DNA from: an uncultured Porphyromonadaceae bacterium
Lineage (GTDB): Bacteria > Bacteroidota > Bacteroidia > Bacteroidales > Muribaculaceae
Length of the DNA stretch: 5,172 nt
Direction of reading: 5' to 3'
NCBI GenBank assembly: GCA_947176285.1
Contig: CAMWQF010000225.1
Span: forward strand, 1-5,172
The notes under the pieces are model-generated. The model was not told the origin of the DNA and did not search any database. It saw only the letters and a program-made list of their open reading frames with translations. Position 1 is the stretch's first letter. The number at the start of each line of letters is the position of its first letter. A program made the position numbers and the translations under genes. Below, piece by piece: positions 1-5,172 of this stretch.

Positions 1-27
1 GGATAAAGATGATAAATGAGCCTATTA

Positions 28-1188
28 TTATGATATCAAATTATCTTGAGATGGGTTCTTATTTCCTTTTGCAATGTAAATGCCCATTACATATGGAAAC
101 AGCCAAGAATACCATGTCGGATATGATCTTTGTAGAAAGCATAAAGATAGTAATAAGATAAATGTAATTGTGTATCTGTAATTAGGACTTGGGGGTATTA
201 GAGAAAGATATAATAGAAATGTCAGAAGCACTCCGATTAGCCCATAATTAATGATGTAGATCTTAAAACCGGCTCCGCCTATCAAGTCCATATTTGTTCT
301 GTTTTTGACTCCTGCCAACAGATCCCCTTTTTTTACTGCCTTTGAATAAACGAAGTCGGTATCGTTGAAAAATCTATTATTTCCTTTTATGCCTTGACTA
401 TCGTCTTTTTCCAATCGACTTATGATTAGGTCGTTAAGAGCATTGTTGCCACCAGTAAAGTTTATTGCTGCCGTTACAACTATTCCACTTAATCCGGCAA
501 CCGCCAGAAATCTCCATATTGTATTGACTTTCAATAGGCAGAAACCTATAAATAGGAGAATATAGCCTGCAAGAGAGAACGAGTATATGACGGCCAATGT
601 CAGAGGCCACAGCCAAGGGCATTCTTTGAATCTGAATCTATTTGCTATAATCATAAATGTACTTAGAATAGCCTGATGCCCGGGTTCTAGAAAGAATGCA
701 TTGAATCTCGTAAAGATACCATAATCAAAAGTGGTCTCAATGAAGAAAACGTGATTTAGAAAAGGGGGATAAGGATTATGCACGAACAGCCCGATAGATG
801 GAATGCTTATGAAAAATGATGCCCAATACATCAAAAGAGATATGGAAATCAATATAGAATACCATTTGGTGCAGAACTTTAGAAGGTCTTTTTGATAGTC
901 CAACGGGAGTTGAATCAGATATTGCACTGGCATATACAAAAGAATTACAGTAAATCCCATAATGGGTCCATCAATCCAAGTATACCACAATGAAGTTAGA
1001 ATAATGATGCCTTCTATGATGCCAACCTGTCTGTTTAATTTTATTTTTATCGGCAACATGCTTAAGCATAATATCATTATGGCATTGACCATAATAATGA
1101 TGAATCCCTGATTGATTCCGGCAGTAATCCACCAATAGGTTGATATAAACAGCCACAAGATATTTATCACTTTAAATAATGTCCACAT
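28..1188 (-). CDS. wzy: Wzy-like O-antigen/capsule repeat-unit polymerase (multi-pass membrane protein)
   Basis: Predicted integral membrane protein of 386 residues with about 10 hydrophobic segments (roughly 4-24, 28-46, 56-72, 75-95, 109-129, 172-183, 195-219, 225-243, 306-330, 336-375). Two features point to the Wzy/O-antigen ligase-polymerase group. One is a loop with RFNAFFLEPGH (161-171), an Arg...Glu-Pro-Gly-His signature seen in Bacteroidales polymerases. The other is a long polar loop at about 244-305 containing RLEKDD (258-263) and GNNR (269-272), followed by GAGFKIYIINYGLIG (305-319). By family knowledge, Wzy joins flipped lipid-linked repeat units in the periplasm using loop arginines. 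The start is ATG at 1188, 4 bases after the stop of the pyruvyl transferase gene, with no Shine-Dalgarno sequence; the stop is TAA. Wzy proteins diverge strongly, so the assignment rests on topology, motifs and the presence of wzx in the same operon. A ligase or another membrane glycan enzyme is the main alternative. Confidence 0.8.
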   Translation of the reverse strand: MWTLFKVINILWLFISTYWWITAGINQGFIIIMVNAIMILCLSMLPIKIKLNRQVGIIEGIIILTSLWYTWIDGPIMGFTVILLYMPVQYLIQLPLDYQKDLLKFCTKWYSILISISLLMYWASFFISIPSIGLFVHNPYPPFLNHVFFIETTFDYGIFTRFNAFFLEPGHQAILSTFMIIANRFRFKECPWLWPLTLAVIYSFSLAGYILLFIGFCLLKVNTIWRFLAVAGLSGIVVTAAINFTGGNNALNDLIISRLEKDDSQGIKGNNRFFNDTDFVYSKAVKKGDLLAGVKNRTNMDLIGGAGFKIYIINYGLIGVLLTFLLYLSLIPPSPNYRYTITFILLLSLCFLQRSYPTWYSWLFPYVMGIYIAKGNKNPSQDNLIS

Positions 1189-1192
1189 GTAA

Positions 1193-2299
1193 CTATGAAT
1201 GTATAGTGGAAGATAAAGCTTCGGTCAGCATCTGGATAGACTTTGCTCTCTCCATTTTTAATAAAAAATTTACTACATTATAATCGATTGACAACATATT
1301 GGGAATTTTTTCAATTTGAGGATCGAGCATTCTCTCTGTCAGAGACAATTTTTTCAGTAGTGATTCGGCCCTTCCCTTATTATACTTGAAAAAAGTATAG
1401 AATTCTTTGTTGAACAACAGTGAGAACACCAATCCATGATAAGAGGATGTCAAAACGAATTTTGCATTATAGAAAAGGGCCACAAACATTTCCGGGTCGG
1501 CATAATCCAGATATTCAATTCCAGGTTCTTTTTTGTTGCATGGCTCGCCGGTCAGTACTTTAACCTTTAGATCATGCTCTTCTGCAAATTGCTTAACTAC
1601 TGCAAAATCTATATTTCCCATCTGAAGGTCATAAAAGAGAAGGTAGTCCGGCTGGTCTTCTATTTTCAAATCGAATGTTTCTATCCAATCATCTTGTGAC
1701 AAGAGAAGAGTAGGGTCGAGAACAACTGAAGAGTCAATATCACATTCACGCAATAAATCGCATAATGAAGATTCTCTCACCAACACTTTGCTGAACTTTG
1801 AGAGTTTTTCTTTTAAGAACTTTTTGTCATCCTCATCAGAATGTATCACACCCATACTTGCGGCATAAGATATGGTGTTTTTTGTAGTAAGAATATTATC
1901 CCCGAAATAGACAGGATTGAATTTATTCCCCAATCCATTTTGCTTTCTCCATATTTGGTCGCTGCCATAAATTATGGTGTCGAATTTCTCTTCTTTGTTG
2001 TAAGGATGAGTGTGATTCAAGATGTGATTGGAAATAAACGCTTTAAAAATACTTGAGCGTCGTTGTCTACTGCGATAAAGCAATATGTTACGGGCAAAAT
2101 AATACAACGATCTTATTCCCTCTGGCATTTTAAGCAAATCCCAATTAATCGGGCTATACAAATTTTTATGATAATCAGGCCAATAATCAATGAAATCAAC
2201 TTTATGTCCTAATTTTGCCAAAAAATTTCTTAAGGCTAAAGCCTGAAGCAGAGCTCCGAAATTTTGAGAACGATGATATGTCAAAATTCCAATTTTCAT
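1193..2299 (-). CDS. Polysaccharide pyruvyl transferase family protein
   Basis: Soluble cytoplasmic protein of 368 residues with no signal peptide or membrane segment; length is normal for the family. Motifs in order are NFGALLQALAL (13-23) after the first beta strand, GSDQIW (112-117), SYAASMG (144-150), VRESS (174-178), DPTLLL (195-200) and SSYHG (285-289). The last is the conserved histidine motif of the PS_pyruv_trans family (CsaB, WcfO, ExoV and relatives, with a two-domain GT-B-like fold). Characterised members transfer pyruvate from phosphoenolpyruvate to a sugar hydroxyl pair, forming a ketal that gives the glycan a negative charge. The acceptor sugar here cannot be read from the sequence. 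The start is ATG at 2299, sharing ATGA with the stop of the upstream FrhB-like gene, so translation is probably coupled; the stop is TAG. Many members of this subfamily paired with FrhB-like proteins have not been tested biochemically, so ketal formation is inferred rather than certain. Confidence 0.92.
   Translation of the reverse strand: MKIGILTYHRSQNFGALLQALALRNFLAKLGHKVDFIDYWPDYHKNLYSPINWDLLKMPEGIRSLYYFARNILLYRSRQRRSSIFKAFISNHILNHTHPYNKEEKFDTIIYGSDQIWRKQNGLGNKFNPVYFGDNILTTKNTISYAASMGVIHSDEDDKKFLKEKLSKFSKVLVRESSLCDLLRECDIDSSVVLDPTLLLSQDDWIETFDLKIEDQPDYLLFYDLQMGNIDFAVVKQFAEEHDLKVKVLTGEPCNKKEPGIEYLDYADPEMFVALFYNAKFVLTSSYHGLVFSLLFNKEFYTFFKYNKGRAESLLKKLSLTERMLDPQIEKIPNMLSIDYNVVNFLLKMERAKSIQMLTEALSSTIHS
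2296..2299 (-). promoter_or_regulatory. ATGA stop/start overlap (translational coupling)
   Basis: On the minus strand the bases read ATGA: ATG starts the pyruvyl transferase gene and TGA ends the FrhB-like gene. No ribosome-binding motif precedes the ATG. This arrangement usually lets the same ribosomes reinitiate, keeping the two products at a fixed ratio, and supports joint function of the pair. Confidence 0.85.
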
Positions 2300-3465
2300 T
2301 TAAATAGTCTAATAATGACTAAGGGGATTCTTTTGATTAATGATAATGCAGTTTTTGCCTTGTGCCTGATACCAACATTACCATACTTTCTTAATACATA
2401 CTTAAATCCGTGGGCTGCATAATCATTGGCAAATTCGATATAGAGAGGGTTGAGTTTCGTCGGTGATTTTAGATGAGACTGCATGCAATTCTCAATGCTG
2501 GTCTGAATTACATAGAATCTATCGGAGACTGTATCAAAAATGTTTTTTCCTTTAGGTGTGTTAACAAAAACAAGTGATAATCCTTTGTCATCATCATTAA
2601 TATGGCTTCCTGTTTTCTCCCATCCCCAGAAATCTGCTAATGTGAGGTCGGCAGGCCTTCTGATATTACAATACTTGCATTCTCCGCATGACGGTCTATG
2701 CATAATGTTCTTAAAAAATAAATGAGTGTAAATGTCTGTTGAAACAGTGGTTTGAGGTTCGGCTAAAGTAATAGTCTCTTTATGAGCTTTCCAGCCAAAA
2801 CGTTTTTTATCACGAAACTCAACTCCTATGACAAATTTTCTTTCCTTATCTTCAAGATAGTGGATATAGTCTTGCCAGATTTGTGGACTTGGCACTCCGT
2901 GACACACAATATCCACTGTGACTAATTTCTCTTTCAGTTTCTCCGGTATAAAAGACTGTAATCCTGAAGTCTGGCAAGGAGTTCCGCTGAAAAGAACCCA
3001 AAGGCCTGCTTCCAAGTCTGTCTTGACTGCTCTGAATATCTCGTCGAGATTGCTCTGAACGTATTTACTCCCTCTGAATTCATCACGTTGTTCGGAGTTG
3101 ATTGCTCTTTTATGTGATACAATAAAGTGTCCTTTGTATCCAGCTCCATAGATTACTCCTCCTTTATCAAGAATCCAGTCGGAGAAAGCAACGAAGGCAC
3201 CACCACTCCGGCTTTTCATCAGTTGATTAATGTCTTTTAGTCGTGCACCATAAGGAATTGGTTGGCTGAAGTTATCCGGTGTCTTATATGAGTCTGTAAA
3301 ACTACATGTTTTTTCGCAAAGTCCGCATTCGATACATTTGTCGTAGTCCACTTTCGGATACTTAAAACCCATAGGATCTGCAACCATGTTTATAGCATCT
3401 TTCGGACATACGGCTGCGCATGCAGTACAACCACAGCAATCTGTGCCTGTTTTATTTATAGCCAT
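2296..3465 (-). CDS. FrhB-like iron-sulfur flavoprotein (coenzyme F420 hydrogenase/dehydrogenase beta-subunit family)
   Basis: Cytoplasmic protein of 389 residues counted from the ATG at 3465. The N-terminus is a two-cluster ferredoxin domain: Cys10, 13, 16 and 20 (CGCTACAAVCP, with an additional Cys11 at the start of the motif), then Cys44, 47, 50 and 54 (CIECGLCEKTC). The FrhB-like domain follows, with SGGAF (87-91), RGSKYVQS (131-138), SGTPCQ (160-165) and DIVCHGVPSP (185-194). A CGECKYC motif (Cys260, 263, 266) and LADFWG (276-281) come after it. Family members bind FAD and iron-sulfur clusters and pass electrons from ferredoxin or F420 to a substrate; relatives include 7-hydroxymethyl-chlorophyll a reductase and the divinyl reductase BciB. 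Bacteroidales are not known to make F420, so a ferredoxin-driven glycan or precursor reductase is likely, but the substrate is unknown. A TTG at 3495 in the same frame would add 10 residues. ATG at 3465 is preferred because it gives a 14-base rather than 44-base overlap with wzx and puts the first Cys motif at residue 10. The stop TGA lies inside the next gene's ATGA. Confidence 0.9.
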   Translation of the reverse strand: MAINKTGTDCCGCTACAAVCPKDAINMVADPMGFKYPKVDYDKCIECGLCEKTCSFTDSYKTPDNFSQPIPYGARLKDINQLMKSRSGGAFVAFSDWILDKGGVIYGAGYKGHFIVSHKRAINSEQRDEFRGSKYVQSNLDEIFRAVKTDLEAGLWVLFSGTPCQTSGLQSFIPEKLKEKLVTVDIVCHGVPSPQIWQDYIHYLEDKERKFVIGVEFRDKKRFGWKAHKETITLAEPQTTVSTDIYTHLFFKNIMHRPSCGECKYCNIRRPADLTLADFWGWEKTGSHINDDDKGLSLVFVNTPKGKNIFDTVSDRFYVIQTSIENCMQSHLKSPTKLNPLYIEFANDYAAHGFKYVLRKYGNVGIRHKAKTALSLIKRIPLVIIRLFK

Positions 3466-4999
3466 GTCGGGAATTGATTTTATGATAGAACTCAAACAGT
3501 TTTGAAGAAAGCAATCGTCTTTCTGCCGCGTATAATCCTATGAAGTAGCATATTGCAAGTGTGATAGCAAATGACAATGCAAAGTTTAGTATAGGAAAGT
3601 TGCCAAAAATCTTCACAATAAACAATATCAATGCTACGGCAACGACACAGATGAGTGTGACAGACAATATCCTTGCATAGACATCAGACAGGAAGCGCTT
3701 GACAGGTAGTGCAATTGTATGTTGAAGTATTATCAACCGAGCTGCTAAGCATACTTGAGAGAGGATGATAGCAAGAATATACACCGAATTAGGTGAGAAA
3801 CTATTTCGCATGAGAATATAAGCCAAGGGAAAGTTTAGCATCTGAATCCCTCCGACAGTCAATTGGTAAATCTTTATTCTTCCTGAAGCTTGATTCATGT
3901 ATTGCAATGGCATAGAAATGACTTCAAGCATTCCCAAAATCAATGTGAGCCTCGTGAAGCTTATGGTGTATGGAGGTATCACAGTCAGCCATATTCCCAG
4001 GACATAAGGCATTGTAACTATGATAGGAGTTGAGAGGCACAATAGTAAATAGTATGATAGTCGGGAGCTCTTGAAAGCAAGATCTAACATATTTTCAATC
4101 TGTCCGGATGCATATGATTTTATGATCTGTGGGTTGACTGCGAGCATAAAATTTTGAGCGAAGCCATAGATAGCGGCATTGACCTGAGTAGAGAGGGCTC
4201 TTGCAGCATTTACTGCTGTGTTGCAGAACAGATTGATAATGATATTGACACCTTGGTCTTTTAGTATGGCAGAAGATGAGCCAATGAAACTCCAGCTTGA
4301 GTAGCCAAGCATCTCTTTAAAAATGGATGTATTGAATGAGAATTCAAAACTGCATTCTTCAAAATGACGCTTACAGTATACGCCATAGATCAGTCGTATT
4401 ATGACAGAGGAAACTGCTAATAGGATTGAATAGACTATCAGGGAGTCGAAAGAAGGTATGAATAAAATAAGTGCCACCCCGAGTTTTAAAAGCGCCTCAA
4501 GAAGCCCAATATAAGCGAAAGCGTTCATCCTTTCATGCGCTATGATAGTGGCATTATATGGCACGCTCAGCATATTGACAAGAAATGTTATCGTTGAGCA
4601 TTGAAGAACCCAGTTGGCGGCTGTCAGTCTGGCAGGATTGATATTCATCTTACAATTGACAAACCAGACACCACCTGTCTCAAGCAATAAGACGATAATC
4701 CCTCCAAGTCCAATCAGAATCCAAATAGATGTCGAAAAAATCAATTTCAGACGTTGAGGATTCTCGTTCCCTAATTCAAAAGTGATGAACCTGCCTATTG
4801 CCGAAGCCAGTGATGCCGAAAGGATAGAAAACATAGTTACAACTCCTCCAACTACACCGTAGATACCATAGTCGTTCTCACCTAATTGTTCTAAGACAAC
4901 TCTACTGGTATACAGACTGATCAACATAACTATGATCATTCTGAAGTAGAGCAATAAGGTGTTTTTAGCGATTCGCTTATGTGATGAGATGGCTTCCAA
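3452..4999 (-). CDS. wzx: Wzx-type polysaccharide repeat-unit flippase (MOP/PST superfamily)
   Basis: Integral membrane protein of 515 residues, a typical length for flippases, with about 12-14 hydrophobic segments (for example 14-35, 45-67, 88-106, 128-150, 162-181, 186-206). Wzx moves undecaprenyl-pyrophosphate-linked repeat units from the inner to the outer leaflet of the inner membrane. Stretches typical of the Bacteroidales Wzx group are KRIAKNTLLLYFRM (8-21), YTSRVVLEQLG (30-40), ENDYGIYGVVGG (41-52), PYNATIIAHERMNAFAY (147-163), DQGVNIIIN (248-256), NAARAL (264-269) and NPQIIKSYA (289-297). The start must be TTG at 4999 or a more internal codon, because a TGA lies directly before it; the first in-frame ATG (Met21) would remove part of the first membrane segment. 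The conserved block beginning near residue 8 supports the TTG. The stop TAA at 3454-3452 lies inside the beginning of the FrhB-like gene. It is the first gene of the visible operon. Confidence 0.92.
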   Translation of the reverse strand: MEAISSHKRIAKNTLLLYFRMIIVMLISLYTSRVVLEQLGENDYGIYGVVGGVVTMFSILSASLASAIGRFITFELGNENPQRLKLIFSTSIWILIGLGGIIVLLLETGGVWFVNCKMNINPARLTAANWVLQCSTITFLVNMLSVPYNATIIAHERMNAFAYIGLLEALLKLGVALILFIPSFDSLIVYSILLAVSSVIIRLIYGVYCKRHFEECSFEFSFNTSIFKEMLGYSSWSFIGSSSAILKDQGVNIIINLFCNTAVNAARALSTQVNAAIYGFAQNFMLAVNPQIIKSYASGQIENMLDLAFKSSRLSYYLLLCLSTPIIVTMPYVLGIWLTVIPPYTISFTRLTLILGMLEVISMPLQYMNQASGRIKIYQLTVGGIQMLNFPLAYILMRNSFSPNSVYILAIILSQVCLAARLIILQHTIALPVKRFLSDVYARILSVTLICVVAVALILFIVKIFGNFPILNFALSFAITLAICYFIGLYAAERRLLSSKLFEFYHKINSRHGYK

Positions 5000-5013
5000 T
5001 CAGAGCATAAAAT

Positions 5014-5046
5014 ACTTACCGAAAGCCGTTGAGACTTTCGACAAAT
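5014..5046 (-). promoter_or_regulatory. RNA hairpin in the leader just upstream of wzx
   Basis: In the minus-strand RNA, CGAAAG (5040-5035) pairs perfectly with CUUUCG (5025-5020) across a 9-base loop. The stem continues outward for six further positions (U·G, G·U, U-A, U-A, U·G, A-U), giving up to 12 pairs. The G·U pairs become A-C mismatches on the other strand, so the structure favours minus-strand RNA. It ends 14 bases before the wzx TTG start. A short AU-rich stretch (UAUUUUAU) follows, not a clean U tract, so it may be an attenuator, a translational control element, or the remnant of a terminator for an upstream gene. The pairing was found by eye and its function is inferred. Confidence 0.45.
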
Positions 5047-5076
5047 ATTGTGTAAGGTAAATTATATTGATTTGTT

Positions 5077-5088
5077 AACTAATTAGTT
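5077..5088. repeat. Perfect 12-base palindrome AACTAATTAGTT
   Basis: The sequence equals its own reverse complement and lies 78 bases upstream of the wzx start, in non-coding DNA. It could be a dimeric regulator's operator. It is AT-rich and short, so chance cannot be excluded. Confidence 0.25.
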
Positions 5089-5121
5089 GAGAAAATTATC
5101 AATCGAACGGATGGCTTTTGT

Positions 5122-5133
5122 GAATATATATTC
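5122..5133. repeat. Perfect 12-base palindrome GAATATATATTC
   Basis: A second self-complementary 12-mer, centred 45 bases from the first palindrome and next to a purine-rich minus-strand run (AGGGGGGAAGAGGG). The core is alternating AT, which makes palindromy easy by chance. It may be a protein-binding site or a melting-prone region near a promoter; nothing more can be said. Confidence 0.2.
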
Positions 5134-5172
5134 CCTCTTCCCCCCTGCTTATCCTAAAAGGTTGAAAATGAC

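Larger units (their letters stand above)
5000..5172. other. Non-coding region upstream of the operon
   Basis: No supported gene lies here. On the minus strand all three frames entering from beyond the window stop within it: after 7 codons (TAA, 5151-5149), 5 codons (TAG) and 23 codons (TGA, 5101-5099). An upstream gene could therefore end here, but none is recognisable. The best match to the Bacteroidetes -7 element (TAnnTTTG) is AATATTTG at 5049-5042, with one mismatch; no TTTG sits 19-21 bases upstream, so I do not call a promoter. On the plus strand an ATG at 5168-5170, with AAAAGG about 6 bases before it, might start a divergent gene, but only five bases of it would be visible. Confidence 0.5.

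Noticed and set aside
434..1156. Two minus-strand open frames of about 60 codons (434-622 and 971-1156) within wzy
   Set aside because: Both are out of frame with an intact membrane protein and lack independent support.
1841..2056. 71-codon open frame on the plus strand inside the pyruvyl transferase gene
   Set aside because: It lies antisense to a gene with complete family motifs, and its translation has no recognisable domain; it is a shadow frame.
2540..2725. 61-codon plus-strand open frame inside the FrhB-like gene
   Set aside because: It is antisense to the conserved cysteine and LADFWG region; its composition follows from the real gene on the other strand.
2934..3149. 71-codon minus-strand open frame in another frame of the FrhB-like gene
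   Set aside because: It overlaps the conserved RGSKYVQS and GTPCQ region in the wrong frame and shows no family motif.
5042..5049. AATATTTG as a Bacteroidetes -7 promoter element
   Set aside because: It has one mismatch to TAnnTTTG, no -33 TTTG at the right distance, and lies within the hairpin arm; too weak to call.
5061..5066. TATAAT on the minus strand as a sigma-70 type -10 box
   Set aside because: There is no TTGACA-like box 16-18 bases upstream, and Bacteroidetes use a different consensus; the region is simply AT-rich.
5077..5133. Invertible promoter as found in Bacteroides capsule loci
   Set aside because: The two palindromes are different sequences and do not form a pair of matching inverted repeats flanking a promoter.
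5102..5170. 23-codon minus-strand tail (ending with TGA at 5101) as the end of an upstream gene
   Set aside because: No motif is recognisable and the other two frames also close nearby, so there is no basis for choosing it.

Overview
The window looks like part of a surface-polysaccharide (capsule or O-antigen type) biosynthesis locus from a member of the Bacteroidales (Bacteroides, Parabacteroides, Prevotella or a relative). The evidence is indirect: an AT-rich sequence (about 40% GC by eye), no Shine-Dalgarno sequences in front of the genes (usual in this phylum), and four proteins whose motifs match families common in Bacteroidales glycan loci. The species cannot be named from this window.

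Layout: all four genes are on the minus strand, so transcription runs from high to low coordinates. They are packed as one apparent operon: (1) 4999-3452, a Wzx-type flippase starting at TTG; (2) 3465-2296, an FrhB-like iron-sulfur flavoprotein overlapping the end of wzx by 14 bases; (3) 2299-1193, a polysaccharide pyruvyl transferase family protein joined to gene 2 by an ATGA overlap; (4) 1188-28, a Wzy-like polymerase starting 4 bases after the stop of gene 3. The last 27 bases of the window in the direction of transcription (27-1) contain no new start codon.

The 173 bases upstream of wzx (5000-5172) hold no convincing gene. They contain a strong hairpin (5014-5046, minus-strand RNA), two perfect 12-base palindromes, and no good match to the Bacteroidetes promoter consensus.

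Working together (inference): lipid-linked repeat units made by enzymes encoded outside the window would be decorated in the cytoplasm by the FrhB-like/pyruvyl-transferase pair, flipped by Wzx and polymerised by Wzy in the periplasm. No glycosyltransferase is present here. The least understood part is the FrhB-like protein. It resembles F420-hydrogenase beta subunits, but Bacteroidales are not known to make F420. Its tight coupling to a PEP-using transferase suggests a two-enzyme modification whose chemistry has not, to my knowledge, been settled.
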